From NCBI GenBank assembly GCA_963580285.1, contig OY757020.1, positions 104,535,497-104,599,496 of the forward strand: a DNA stretch of 64,000 nucleotides, read 5' to 3'. The notes under the pieces are model-generated. The model was not told the origin of the DNA and did no database searches. It saw only the letters and a list, made by a program, of their open reading frames with translations. Source of the DNA: Lucinisca nassula. Its lineage: Eukaryota > Mollusca > Bivalvia > Lucinida > Lucinidae. The translations under genes were made by a program, and so were the position numbers. This document shows positions 10,367-22,373 of the stretch, piece by piece (the stretch's first letter is position 1; the number at the start of each line of letters is the position of its first letter).

Positions 10367-10919
10367 TTTCCCCCAGGTATTAGACTTCCTGCCTTGCCGT
10401 GGCCCTGGAAGCTCAATTCCCACTGGGCACATTGCCGCCGTGGTCTCTGTGCCCACTTGGAAGAGCTAAAGGAAGCACCACCCGTTTGCCGTGGGTGGCG
10501 TCCTGTAAGCCGGAAGAAGGGATCCTGGAGGTTGAGGGTTACCTGAGGTGGCGGTGCTTCAGGTACCCAACACGCCTCTTTGGCCTGGCTTTTCGGTGTA
10601 GACGGGTGGCCGTGCGGTCCGGCACGGTCAATCGGCTGGTCGCGCCGAGCCCTAGAGATACCGCTTTGCTTTCTCTTCAACTCTTTTTGTATCTTTCCTG
10701 ATACCAACCATATGCCCATTTACCTTACCCTTTTCTGTCTTTTTATCTCTAGAAGGCGGTGGCTAAACGGATCAATCGTGTAGGCATTTTGTTTATACGA
10801 GTATATCTCACGTGTATCTCTAACACCTGCGAGTTGGATAACCACTCCATTATGGTGTTCCCTTGTAGGGCTCCACGGAGGGCGGAGAGCACTTGGGACG
10901 AAACTAGAATTTTTTCCTT

Positions 10920-12284
10920 ATGCCTCATGGAAAAAAACATAACCGCAACGCATCTAAACACAACGCACCTAAACGTAAAAAACAAGACGATTCATCCGAA
11001 TCGGATGAACACAGTCAGCAGTCAAGTCAACAAACCAGTCAGCAGTCCGCTGAACCAAATGTCGACAATGTTCCGCGTTTCTTGGTTGTCTCGTCGCTTG
11101 ACGATACACGAAGTGTATCCAGCCTTTCTCCCTTCGTAATTGAGATATGTATTAACTCCATAGCCGGACACCCTAAGAGTATCAAAAAGCTCAAATCAGG
11201 TGACCTTCTCTTGGAAGTCGAGAGAAAACAACAAGTTGTAAGCCTGCTAAGCACCAATAAACTCTTTGATCTTCAGGTTAAAGTCTCTCTCCACAACACG
11301 TTAAATTCGTCTAAGGGAGTGATTCGCAGTCCAGAACTGCGCCCTTGTACAGATAAGAGATCGTCGATAACTTGAAAGATCAGGGAGTTGTTGGTGTTCG
11401 TAACATTAAAGTCCGTAGAAGTGGTGTATTGAAACCAACAGCAACTTATGTGTTGACTTTTAATACACCAATTCTACCCAAGAAAATCAAAGTAGCATAT
11501 CTTTCCATTAACGTAGAGGTATACATCCCAAACCCTCTTAGATGTTACTCTTGTCAGGCTTTTGGCCATCATGAAAGCAGATGTCAGAGAAAAAAAAACT
11601 CTGTCCTAATTGTGGTGAAGAAAAGCATGTTGATAATCACCTCAACTGCAAAAATGAACCAAAATGCGTAGGTTGTGATGGCAAACATGCTGTTTTCTCC
11701 CGAGACTGTCCGGCATGGAAAAAGAAATACTCACCGTCAAATACCAAAGGGGGATAACATTCCCAGAAGCGCGAAAAATTGTCGATGAGCGATACATAAC
11801 ACCAACCACCAGTTTCGCCAGCATCACAAAGGGTGCTGGTGTAAAATGTACCAGCTCCGCGACACAGACTGCTGAATCATACATAGCTGAACTGAAAAAA
11901 TCTGGTGCATGGAGTAAACCCACTCCAGCACCGCAAAGTTCAACCAATTTATCAAATGGCGCAATCCAGGTTGCTTCGGATCGGTCGACAGCGACCGTAC
12001 CGAAGCCAGCGCCGCACGTAAAAGAGAAACTCGACTCAGGTCGAACTAATAAGGGATCGGAAGATCCGATCAAAAAACATCAATTGTCTCAAAAACAGAC
12101 AGACAGACAACGTAAAATGGAAAGAGACAATATAAGATTTCAGAACAGATTCGGATCTTTGAGTGATAGTGATATGGAGTTCGCTGAAACTCCATCATCA
12201 CCAAGTGGCAATAACAGATCGAGGTCAGCAACACCACGAGCTGGTGGTAGCAGATCTATATCACCAATTGCAGCTCCAAAATAG
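10920..12284 (+). pseudogene. LINE B ORF1, gag-like, frameshifted
   Basis: It starts MPHGKKHNRNASK at the ATG in the conserved position. A small deletion near 11358 (in the codons for CSDAEIVENL) shifts the frame, an extra A near 11589 breaks it between zinc knuckles 1 and 2, and a further change near 11720 restores it. The frame from 11715 is open to the stop at 12282-12284. First knuckle CYSCQAFGHHESRC is present. The third reads CVGCDGKH. Confidence 0.88.
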
Positions 12285-12309
12285 TTTCTAGTCTTAATCT
12301 CTTCATGAA

Positions 12310-15300
12310 ATGGATTTTAAACACAAAATAATACAATGGAATTGTCGAGGTCTTAAATCAAATTATAACGAACTCTTATTACTGATTTCGTTATTAAACC
12401 CATCGGCTTTTTGTTTGCAAGAAACTTTTTTAAAAACTGATGACATCATAGATGTCAGGGGTTTCAATACGTATAACTATATCTATTCTGATGGTAACAA
12501 ACCATCTGGTGGCAGTTCAATTCTTGTTAAATCATGTTTAACACAAAGAGAGATCAAATTAAAAACAGACCTACAAGCTGTAGCAGTATCGGTTTCTCTG
12601 GATAAAGAAACTACAATATGCTCTTTATATATTCCACCCTCATTTTCTTTAAAGCCCGAACATCTTGACTCATTGCTGAATCAGCTTCCATCCCCATATC
12701 TTTTAGTTGGCGACTTCAATGGTCACAATATTCTATGGGGCTGTAAAGATATCAATAACAGAGGAGCATTTGTTGAAGATTTTATTGCAAAGAGCGATCT
12801 TTGCTTAATGAATGATAAATCTTATACTTACCTTCACCCAGCGACAGGTCATTTGTCTTCATTAGATCTCTCTTTGTGTCACCCATCTCTCTTTTTGGAC
12901 TATGACTGGTCTGTTCATGATGATCAGTGCAGAAGTGATCACTTCCCTGTTATAATTGAGAGCGTAAACGAACAAGATGAGGACTGTAGCCAGAAATGGA
13001 AAATGAATAAAGCCGACTGGGAATTATTCCGTAATTTATGTGAAGAAGAGTTATCAGTTGGTCACTTAAATGAATCATCTGACACTGTTTCTGATTTCAC
13101 AGATAAACTAATTAATATATCAGAACAATGCATTCCAAAGACCTCCACAAATACCAAGAAAAGCAAGCCTTGGTTTAATAATGACTGTAAAGAAGCTATT
13201 CAAAAGCGCAAACAGGCTCTAAATAAGTTCTGCAAAAGTCCCACTTCAGAAAAACTAAACGACGTTAAAGTTTTTAGAGCTAAAGCTCGGCGAACAATCC
13301 GAGCTTCCAAACGAAAGTCATGGAGAGAATATGTCTCCAAATTGAACTACAAAACCCCCATTAAAAAGGTTTGGGATATGGTACGAAAAATTTCAGGAAA
13401 AACAAAGTCCTCTAGTTTTACACATTTAAATACTGGTTTTGACACAAAAGCTTCAACTAAAAAAGATATTTCAGATACTCTTGGTAGCACATTTTTGAGC
13501 AATTCATCACCGCGTAATTATTCTGACACTTTTAGAAATTTCCAAACCAAGAGAAAAGAAATCTAAACTTCAAATCCCACAATCACGAAGAATACAACAA
13601 ACCATTTAACTTATCCGAACTAGTGGAAGCCATTGAAAAATCACACGATACAGTAACCGGCCCCGATGAAATTCATTATCAGATGCTTAAGCAGCTGCCA
13701 AAAAGTTCTCTTTCAACACTTTTAGATATCTTTAATAATATTTGGGAAACTGGGGTCTGTCCTGAGAGCTGGCGTTTTGCTACAGTTGTACCAATTCCAA
13801 AACCAGGGAAAGATCATGCAGAACCTTCGAATTATCGACCGATAGCTTTGACAAGTTGTTTGTGTAAAACATTGGAGAGAATGATAAACAAGAGATTAGT
13901 CTGGTAGTCCAACAACCTCATTTCAGAATATCAGTCAGGTTTTCGTTCGGAACGTAGTACCAACGACAATTTAATAAGACTAGAAACATTTATACGAGAT
14001 GCTTTTATTAACAAAGAACACGTAGTAGCTGTCTTTTTCGACTTGGAGAAAGCATATGATACCACTTGGCGTTATGGAATATTGAGAGATCTCCATAACC
14101 TCGGCTTAAGGGGAAAACTTCCCAGTTTTATTCAAAGTTTTTTAGGTGAGCGTGTATTTCAAGTCCGCGTGGGATCTACCCTATCAGATCTGTATGCACA
14201 AGAGCAGGGTGTCCCACAGGGTAGCATTCTCTCAACTACGCTATTTAACATCAAAATAAATAATATTGTACAATGTTTGGACGACAAAACAGACTGTTCA
14301 TTGTATGTTGATGATTTTTGTATATGTTACCGTTCAAAAAACATGAAAACAATTGAACGAAAGTTACAACAAAATTTAAAACGAATAGAAGAATGGACTG
14401 ATAAAAATGGTTTCAAGTTCTCCAGGTCGAAAACGCAGTGTGTTCATTTTTGTAAGCTACGGAAGAAACACGACCATCCTTCCCTGTTTTTAAACGGATC
14501 ACAAATTCCTGTTGTTGAAGAAGCCAAATTTCTTGGGGTCATATTTGATCAAAAGTTATCTTTTATTCCCCATATTAAATATCTTAAAGCGAAATGCTTA
14601 AAAGCCTTGAATCTTTTGAAAGTTTTAGCTCATTCAAGTTGGGGAGCAGATCGGTATACTTTATTACATCTTTACCGGTCTTTAATAAGATCTAAATTAG
14701 ATTATGGGTCTGTTGTTTATGGTTCTGCCAGAAAGTCCTATTTAAAATCATTGGATACTATCCATCACCAAGGCCTTCGTCTGGCTATGGGAGCCTTCCG
14801 TACTTCTCCCGTATTAAGCCTTTATGTAGAAGCAGGTGAACCATCTTTAACTTCGCGTAGAGAGAAACTTTCTCTTCAGTATGCCATTAGACTTGCTGCA
14901 AATCCATCTAACCCGGCATCCAAAATTTCATTTCCACCTCAATTTGTAGATAAGTATGAAACAAAACCCACAGCAATCAAACCTTTTGGATTACGTATTT
15001 TACCACTGCTAGAAAATTCAGGTATCGACCTTAAAAATATTCAAAAACATGAAACGGCCGAAGTTCCATCTTGGTGTATTAAAAAACCTTCTATTCTGTT
15101 CGACTTACATGATGGCAAAAATCCGAATCAAATCCAATACTTCTCAAACAAAACTTTCAGGTACTGCAGTCACGTTACAATGATTACCAGCAAGTCTATA
15201 CTGATGGTTCCAAAGAAGGAGATAAAGTTGGTTGTGCGTATGTTTCTAAAGATACGCACAAAACCACGCGCCTTCCAGATGGTTCATCTATTTTTACAGC

Positions 15301-15984
15301 TGAAGCCAAAGCAATAGACCTAGCTTTAGATTTTATCAGTTCTTCAACAATTCAAAAAGCAATTATATTTTCTGATTCACTTTCTGTGCTTAAGGCTTTA
15401 GACCATTCATCATCTAAAAATCATCAAATTCAAAAATTGATCGAAAAACATCATGAAATTTCTGAAACACACCAACTCTTGTTTTGTTGGCTTCCGAGCC
15501 ATATTGGCATTGTCGGCAATGAATATGCTGACAAGAAAGCAAAGGAATCGCTCAATCTTGATCCATCTGTTTTTAAAATTCCTTGTAATAATTTAAACCA
15601 TTTATCAACAGATACATCTTGTCGGAATGGCAAGGCGAATGGGACCGTGCAATAAATAACAAACTCCATGCCATTAAACCTGTCGTTAGTACAAAATGCT
15701 CTGCTCCACAGTTTTCCAGAAAAGAGGACGTAGTATTAACACGACTGCGCATCGGCCATACTAGAGTTACTCATTCTTATATTTTTAATGGTGATGATCA
15801 GCCTTCTTGTGTAGGTTGTGATCAGCCATTCACTGTGAAACATATCTTAATTGACTGTGTTGACTTTTCACCCTCACGTATTTTATATTTCAAAGCTGAC
15901 ACTTTGCAAAAACTGTTTCGAGATGTACCTGTTGATAACATTATTTTATTCTTAAAAGAAATTGGTCTTTTTCATAAGATTTAA
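12310..15984 (+). pseudogene. LINE B ORF2 (endonuclease-RT-RNase H), broken
   Basis: Intact through the endonuclease (start MDFKHKIIQWNCRG; VGDFNGHN; SDHFPVI) to residue about 410, then a deletion near 13545 shifts the frame. A 6-bp loss near 13905 turns WYLES into W-stop-S (in-frame TAG). The RT core from 14043 is open and keeps EKAYDTTW, GVPQGSIL and YVDDFCI. A missing A near 15118 and another near 15590 break the RNase H and C-terminal parts. Compare the intact copy D. Confidence 0.9.
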
Positions 15985-16139
15985 CTGTTTCAGATTTTTA
16001 TACATTATCATTCTGACTTGTTACTTTTAATATCGTCATAATTATTCATGCCGTTTAACCATTAACCGACTGACGCTTATGACCCACCAAGAGGGTTGAC
16101 GCGTCGTTAAACACGAAATCATCATCATCATCACCTTTT

Positions 16140-16484
16140 TCTGTACAGGGGAAACAATATAAGCAAAGCGGGAGTGGATCATTTGACTCAGTCCACAAAA
16201 GCTCATTTTTAAGTTGATTACTGATAAGATAATTTAGTGAAAGTACAAAAATATTTTTGTTTTGCTGTATTAATAAGACAGTGAAATAACAATATTTTAA
16301 AGACATAAGATTATATTGTCTCCCGCTTACCTTGTTAAAAATTCTTCAAGAAAATATGAAACTCACCCGCTTATGTTACTCTGAAAAAAAAACATGTGTC
16401 TCCTCCAAGCTCAAAACAGAACTGATAAAGAGCATGGTCCACTGGTAAAATAATACACATTTAGAAAACCAGTTACTGCTTTTT
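16140..16484. other. AT-rich spacer, no feature recognised
   Basis: Sequence between the tail of LINE B and the first HINE-like array. No open frame of interest and no repeat shared with the rest of the window. Confidence 0.4.
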
Positions 16485-18255
16485 ATCCCCCGACCGAATA
16501 GGTTCGGGGGATATAGCGATCAGCCTGGCGTCCGTCCGTCTGTCCGTCCGTCTGTCCGTCCGTAGACGCAACCTTGTGATGGCCATAACTCCTATACCCT
16601 TTGAGATTCATTGATGGTTCTTGGCACAATTGTTCACAAGGCCGAGACGGCGTGTCATGCGCAAGAACCAGAACTCTGTATGCCATTCTTTTTTAGTTAT
16701 CTCCCCTTTTAATAAAATAGAATGACTACTTTGTGATGGCCATAACTCCAATACCCTTTGAGATATATTGATGGTACCTGGCACAGTTGTTCACAAGGCT
16801 AAGACGGCGTGTCATGCACAAGAACCAGAACTCTGGTTGCCACGGTTTTGGAGTTATCTCCCCTTCCAATAAAATAGAGTGACAACCTTGTGATGGCCAT
16901 AACTCCTATACCCTTTGAGATTCATAGATGGTTCTTGGCACAATTGTTCACAAGGCTGAGACGGCGTGTCATGCGCAAGAACCATAACTCTGGATGCCAT
17001 ACTTTTTTAGTTATCTCCCCTTTTAATAAAATAGAATGACTACTTTGTGATGGCCATAACTCCAATACCCTTTGAGATATATTGATGGTACCTGGCACAG
17101 TTGTTCACAAGGCTGAGATGGCATGTCATGCACAAGAACCACAACTCTGGTTGCGATGGTTTGGGAGTTATCTCCCCTTCCAATAAAATAGAGTGACAAC
17201 CTTGTGATGGCCATAATTCCAATACCCTTTAAGATATATTGATGATACCTGGCACAGTTGTTCACAAGGCCGAGACAGTGTGTCATGCACAAGAACCACA
17301 ACTCTGGGTGCCGTGTTTTTTTAGTTATCTCCCCTTCAATTAATATAGAATCACTACCTTGTGATGGCCACATCTCCAACACTCTTTGAGATATATTGAT
17401 GATACTTGGTACAGTTGTACATGAGGTTAAGCAGGTGTGTCACGTGCAAGAACCACAACTCTGGATGCCCTGGTTTTTTTATTATCTCCCCTGACAATAT
17501 AACATTGTGATGGCCATAACTCAAATACCCTTTGAGATATATTGATGGTACTTGGCACAATTGTATACAACGTTGAGACGGCGCTTCATGCCTAAGAACC
17601 ACAACTCTGGGTGCTATGATATTTGAGTTATCTCCACTTCCAATATAACAGTATGACAACCTTGTGACCACAGTACCTCCAATACCCTTTGAGACATATT
17701 GGTGGCACTTGATGCAGATGTACATGAGGTTAAGCAGGTGTGTCATGCTCAAGAATTACCACTCTGGGTGCTCTGGTTTTTTAGTTATCTCCCCTGGCAA
17801 TATAACCTAGTGATGGCCATAACTCCAACTCCCTTTGAGATATATTGAAGGAACTTGGCACAATTGTATACAAGGTACAGAAGGGATGTCATGTGCAAGA
17901 ACCACAACTGTTGTTGCTGTGGTATTTGAGTTATCTACCCTTCCAATATAACAGTATGACCAGCTTGTGATCACTATATCTCCAATACCTTTTGAGACAT
18001 ATTGATGGTACTTTGTGCAGAAATACATGAGCTGAAGCAGGCATGTCATGCGCAAGAACCGCATTTCTTAGTGCCCTGGTTTTTTAGTTATCTCCCCTGA
18101 CAGTATAATCTTGCGATGGCCATAACTGCAATACTTTTGTGATATGTGGTTTAATTCTGGTGCACTTTCTATTGGTGAACAATCTTCTGAAGGCCATATT
18201 GGCTTTTGGTCGGGGGATTTGCCATCTCTTCCGATGGCTATTTTTATTACAGAGA
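16485..18255 (+). mobile_element. H1: HINE/Helentron-like element with ~158-bp tandem repeats
   Basis: The 5' end ATCCCCCGACC is inversely repeated near 18206-18216 as GGTCGGGGGAT. The latter is followed by a hairpin, GCCATC-TCTTCC-GATGGC, a few bases before the 3' boundary. Just inside the 5' end a second stem (CCCCCGA/TTCGGGGG) precedes a GTCCGTCCGT run (16528-16562). The body is about ten units of roughly 158 bp beginning CTTGTGATGGCCATAACTCC and containing TTATCTCCCCTT. It has no coding capacity; minus-strand open frames through it are repeat artefacts. Known Helentron-derived non-autonomous elements, including the bivalve pearl type, share this plan. The family call is inference. Confidence 0.75.
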
Positions 18256-18600
18256 TCAAAAAGTCGGGAGTCATTTTTCATTATTGACTAAAGGGCTATA
18301 ATAAAGGAGACCATTGATAAAATTATGGCCTAGCGAGCACAACGATTTTCTCTGTTGTACTGTACCGAGCACCAAGATTAATGCGAAAGATAGACTGAAC
18401 TTGTCATAAATTTCCATTATTGATAACGTATCCAGTTTTCTGTCGCCTTGATTTCTTAGGCTACTCAATTTATCTCATGTTTGATCTCTCACCTGTACAA
18501 TACTTCTTTGTCAAGCAGTAAAAACGCACAGGGAAGACTGATGTGTCTGTTCAACCACGTACATTAAACCGTTTGAACAGAACTGTAGAACCTGAGTCGG
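18256..18600. other. Spacer, no feature recognised
   Basis: No repeat or open frame that I can support between the H1 element and the CCGTCAAAATGGCC repeats. Confidence 0.35.
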
Positions 18601-18875
18601 CCATCCTTATGTGCACCGTCAAAGGATCCGTCTAATGTCTGTCGCCGTTAAAATGGCCGCCATATATTCGCCATGTTTATTTGCACCGTCAAAAAATATC
18701 TCTCCATATTAAAATGGTCGCCTCATGTCCGTCGTGTGAATTTGCAGTCAAAATGGCCGTCATATATTCGCCATGTTTATTTGCACCGTCAAAAATGGCC
18801 ACCGGAAGTCAATCGCCACCATTTTCGCCGCCATCTTAGTTTGCACCGGTTTGCACCGTCAAAGATGGCCGCGAG
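18600..18875. repeat. Degenerate short tandem repeats (CCGTCAAAATGGCC)
   Basis: Units of roughly 45-110 bp carrying CACCGTCAAA, AATGGCCG and ATATTCGCCATGTTTATTTG recur about four to five times with changes. Function unknown. Confidence 0.6.
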
Positions 18876-18959
18876 TTGATTTTTTTACTACTACTATCAT
18901 AATGTCCTTTGAGGAAAATAGCCAAGTCAAATGGCTGACCAAAATGCAAACTATTGGAT

Positions 18960-19260
18960 ATACCTTCATTTACTCGGTCAACTCTAACCGTAGTACCAGG
19001 ACTTCGGTCAATGCGCCATGGAGATGTGGATGTCTGGATTTTAGATCTGGGATTTTGGTCCATTCGTGGTGGCGCCAATCTGGGATTTTGGTCCATTCGT
19101 GGTGAACCTTCATTTACTCGGTCAACTCTAACCGCAGTACCAGGACTTCGGTCAATGCGCCATAGAGATGTGGATGTCTGGATTTTAGATCTGGGATTTT
19201 GGTCCATTCGTGGTGGTGCAAATCTGGGATTTTGGTCAATTCGTGTTGGCGGCGTTGGAT
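18960..19260 (-). CDS. Possible exon with PRMDQNPR repeats (low confidence)
   Basis: A tandem duplication of about 140 bp on the minus strand keeps one frame open. It encodes two rounds of a basic, proline-containing peptide, PRMDQNPRSKIQTSTS then WRIDRSPGT and VRVDRVNEG. Shorter MDQNPR units lie between them. A possible donor (GAAG|GTATAT) sits near 18960 on the minus strand. I recognise no family. It could equally be non-coding tandem repeat, because a repeat whose length is a multiple of 3 keeps a frame open by chance. Confidence 0.25.
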
Positions 19261-19269
19261 ATTGTATGT

Positions 19270-20090
19270 TATAAGTCAGAGGAGTGCCTATTCGAGGTGT
19301 GACCTGTCAGGCAGGTTCTCCCTCTATCTCTTCTTCCGTGCCCTCGATCTCTTCTTCCGTAACCTCGGGGTCCGCCTCACACTCTTCAGAAGACAGCCTT
19401 TTGGGTGGACTGCAAACGATATGCAACTGGTAAAAAATCAACATGCTGGTCGCTGCTGAAAAACCTGCAATTAGAATTTCCATCTTAAATGGTGTTTTAG
19501 ATGGGTTTTCTCTAGTTTCTCAAAATCTCGCCCACCTCATATTGATGATCGGCAGCCGTAAAATAATAAAAACAAATCATCTTCTGTATTATGACATTTG
19601 ATGATGTACTTCTGGTAGCAGGGAAATAAACATCATGCTTCAGCCTTGATCATCATGTATGAACATAAACAAAGGGATGTTCCCCTTATAATTGCTGCTG
19701 TGTCAGAGGCTTCTAGCCCTGTATGGAACAATCATGCAGTCCCAATCAATTTCTCCTAGCCCCGTTTGGGTGGGGCCCCGAAAATTTCCAAGAAAGCTTA
19801 TGAAACATTACGGACAATTCTACCTTCCTCCTGATTCAAATAGGACAGGAATGTCAGTTTCTTGGAAACGAATGTACTCTGAACTGGTTAACCATTTATG
19901 TTCACCTGCCTTAAAAGTGTGGATTTGGTAAACTGACCCAATCGAAATGATTTTAACATTGTCCACCAGGGCATAAATGAAGATACCAACTTTAATCCTT
20001 TTTTATTAATTGATTATCCTATATTAAACAAGGTCAACTAATATTCAGAAATCATAAATCATGTTTTTAATTGTGTCAATTAATAAAATT
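19270..20090. other. Unassigned, with a scrap of SINE tail near 19526-19577
   Basis: CTCGCCCACCTCATATTGATGATCGGC...GCCGTAAAATAA resembles the 3' part of the SINE at 5938 (CGCCCACCTCTGATTAACGATCGGC...GCCGTAAAACCC), strongly degraded. The rest has no recognisable content. Confidence 0.4.
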
Positions 20091-20093
20091 GCC

Positions 20094-20218
20094 ATTAATC
20101 AAGTAATTTCGTATTGGCCCAAGTACAGGTCCTCGGTCAGCTGTATTGGCCTCGGCCTCGTGCCAATACAGCAGACCTCGGACCTGTACCTGGGCCAATA
20201 CGAAATTACTTGATTAAT
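20094..20218. repeat. 125-bp palindromic MITE-like element
   Basis: Ends are the inverted repeat ATTAATCAAGTAATTTCGTA, with the rest of the arms also largely complementary: TTGGCCCAAGTACAGGTCC pairs with GGACCTGTACCTGGGCCAA. It encodes no protein. Target-site duplication is not clear because the ends are AT-rich. Confidence 0.85.
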
Positions 20219-21050
20219 AACATTATAATACAACATATTTAGATAATATAAGAATCTGCTATGGGGTTCTCCTCGGTTCCGCTAAGCACGGTCATCCCTC
20301 AGGTTGGAAACGCCCATCTACAACAGAACCCCATATTGCATTCTTTTTCTTTCACAACACCTCCCAAACATTTTAATTTTGTAGCAAATAGCAGAACTAC
20401 AGACAGTATTTCTTTTCTTCTTTTTAAAATTTCATACAAAAGTCCTATATGCAGTGTCCTTTAACTATAAATGAGTCAAATAATTATCATTCTTATTTTT
20501 TTATTTCGCTTGTTTCGATTGTTTGCAAAAGAAAAGTAGTGCGGAAGTAGTTACGGCAGTGACTAGAATTGGAGCGCACTTATGTTAGTTGCCTGGGTCG
20601 GCACACCAGGGTCAGAACATAAGTTTCTATTCCAGTGTAAAATCACGGATTTCCTTGTTTGGTGTGCAGAAAAAAATGTTCTCATACCGAATTTGATAAG
20701 TTCAAGGTAACTGTTCAATAACTTTTGATGTCCCTCTTGAGGGTTAGGATTATTTCCACATATGTTACTTGCAGGCTACAGGGGTTAAAATGTCTTCTAC
20801 ATAAAGTGTTTAGCATTCACATAGATGTCAGGAAAGGTGGGTTCCCTTTACCTAATCATTAAATGAATACATACAATTATCTAAAATTGCCTTGACTGCT
20901 GGTGGTTTTCACAAAATTAAGTTGAAAATATTATTTGTTCAGTCATACTCGAAAAGAGGTTCAGGTCAGTAGTATATTAAAACAATTTTTGTTATTATAT
21001 TTTCAGCTCCATGAGTGACTGTTATTGGTTTTCACGGCCAAGGAAGTAGT
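20219..21050. other. Spacer, no gene supported
   Basis: AT-rich. The short open frame at 20261 shows no family features. The repeat-array sequence begins near 20960-21060. Confidence 0.35.
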
Positions 21051-21059
21051 TTTCAATTA

Positions 21060-21822
21060 GTTGACCGTCTTTAAATATGTCGGGTTCCAGCATCTTCAAA
21101 AACATTTTCCAAGGGCTGAAACTCTTTCTGATACATCCAGCGCTGACATGATTTCTTCATTGTCACCTTCCTGATCCCTGGCTCTCTTCAAATAGTCTAC
21201 CAACGTCATCTCCTGGACTTTTGATACTCTCTGCTTGTTTAACAGGATGCTTCTCACCATAGCAGCTGTGCCATCCATTTCCAGTGTCTTGTCACTCAAA
21301 TCCCAAAAGATAAAGTCTCTTAGAACCACGAGATCGGATGTTATAGGTTCGACCGCGTGTTGGTTCAATTTACTGAGACGTTTGTGGGGCGTTGCCACAC
21401 ATAACACTTAATTATTCCAATGTGTTTGATAAAGCCACTGAAAGTTGCTCACTTTATGTAATTTGACGTCTCATAGGCTGATCTTTAAAAGCGCTCTTTA
21501 ATAACGCTAACTGCGTTGATATCAATTCTTAGGTTAATGGTTAGCTGTGGCGAATCAGCATCTTTTGAAAGGGTATTTTTAACAGCGTGATAAATGGTGT
21601 TGAAGACAGCTGTCATCCATTTCCAGTGTATTGTCACTCTTAAAACTGAAAATCCCGAACGATAAAGTCTCTGAGCACCACGAGATCGGATGTTATAGGT
21701 TCGATCGCTTGTTTGTTCAATTTACTGAGACATTTGCGGTGCGTTGCCACACATGACACTTGGTTATTCCAGTGTGCTTGATAAAGCCACTGAAAGTTGA
21801 TCCCTTCCTCATGTAATTTGAC
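21060..21822 (-). repeat. Left part of ~2.7-kb tandem array, cut off by LINE C/F
   Basis: Sequence from GACCGTCTTTAAATATGTCGG onward is nearly the same as 30720-31470 and 33400-34140. It carries minus-strand coding relics and ends in TCATGTAATTTGAC, the target-site duplication of LINE C/F; the array resumes at 28098. Confidence 0.88.
21096..21407 (-). pseudogene. Relic of unrecognised minus-strand protein, C-terminal part
   Basis: This copy gives the longest open stretch of the C-terminal half: KRLSKLNQHAVEPITSDL, VVLRDF, SDKTLEMDGTAAMVRSILL, VDYLKRA, then ALDVSERVSALGKCF. Equivalent stretches in the other array units (30753-30935, 33427-33609) are separated from their upstream parts by shifts. 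Read across units, the relics suggest one protein of about 300 aa containing KYFDWIRTKFRTVRHLVNYL and QWLYQAHWNNQVSC. I do not recognise the family and see no catalytic motif. It may be a component of the same mobile element as the RT-like relic at 29600-29920. Confidence 0.5.
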
Positions 21823-22373
21823 CCCCAGGTATTAGACTTCCTGCCTTGCCGTGGCCCTGGGGGCTCAATTCCCACTGGGCACATTGCCGCTGTGGTCTCT
21901 GTGCCCACTGGGAAGAGCTAAAGGAAGTACCACCCGTTTGCCGTGGGTGGCGTCCTGTAAGCCGGAAGAAGGGATCCTGGAGGTTGAGGGTTACCTGAGG
22001 TGGCGGTGCTTCAGGTACCCAACACGCCTCTTTGGCCTGGCTTTTCGGTGTAGACGGGTGGCCGTGCGGTCCGGCACGGTCAATCGGCTGGTCACGCCGA
22101 GCCCTAGAGATACCGCTTTGCTTTCTCTTCAACTCTTTTTGTATCTTTCCTGATACCAACCATATGCCCATTTACCTTACCCTTTTCTGTCTTTTTTTAT
22201 CTCTAGAAGGCGGTGGCTAAACGGATCAATCGTGTAGGCATTTTGTTTATGCGAGTATATCTCACGTGTATCTCTAACACCTGCGAGTTGGATAACCACT
22301 CCATTATGGTGTTCCCCTGTAGGGCTCCACGGAGGGCGGAGAGCACTTGGGACGAAACTATAATTTTTTCCTT

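Larger units (their letters stand above)
8211..10369. repeat. Tandem duplication of a ~1.09-kb segment
   Basis: Unit 1 (8211-9300) and unit 2 (9303-10369) are near identical, with the same order: trinucleotide tract, MEILKYT exon (minus), hairpin, GACGTT repeat, PC4-like exon (minus). Offsets between matching points are about 1093-1096 bp. The second unit is cut at its right end by LINE copy B, which inserted at GAGGCTTTTT. Unit 2 has fewer GACGTT repeats and a small deletion in the PC4-like exon, so the copies have diverged. Confidence 0.9.
10370..16133 (+). mobile_element. LINE copy B, full length but decayed
   Basis: It begins CCCCCAGGTATTAGAC and ends with the common 3' UTR and (CAT)n near 16133, about 5.76 kb. 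ORF1 and ORF2 carry several frameshifts and a stop. Its 3' UTR has the subtype-1 markers CCGACTGACGC and CACCAAGAG. No clear long target-site duplication is visible. Only CTTTTTC is shared by both flanks, so the flanks may have been altered after insertion. Confidence 0.93.

Noticed and set aside
10360..16145. Target-site duplication of LINE B
   Set aside because: Only CTTTTTC is common to both flanks. This is too short and of too low complexity compared with the 13-14 bp of the other copies.
17023..18064. Minus-strand frames of up to 132 aa through the H1 array
   Set aside because: They are translations of a ~158-bp tandem repeat, broken irregularly, with no known domain.
16485..18255. CRISPR-like array
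   Set aside because: The repeats are contiguous and diverged, with no unique spacers, and the DNA is eukaryotic.
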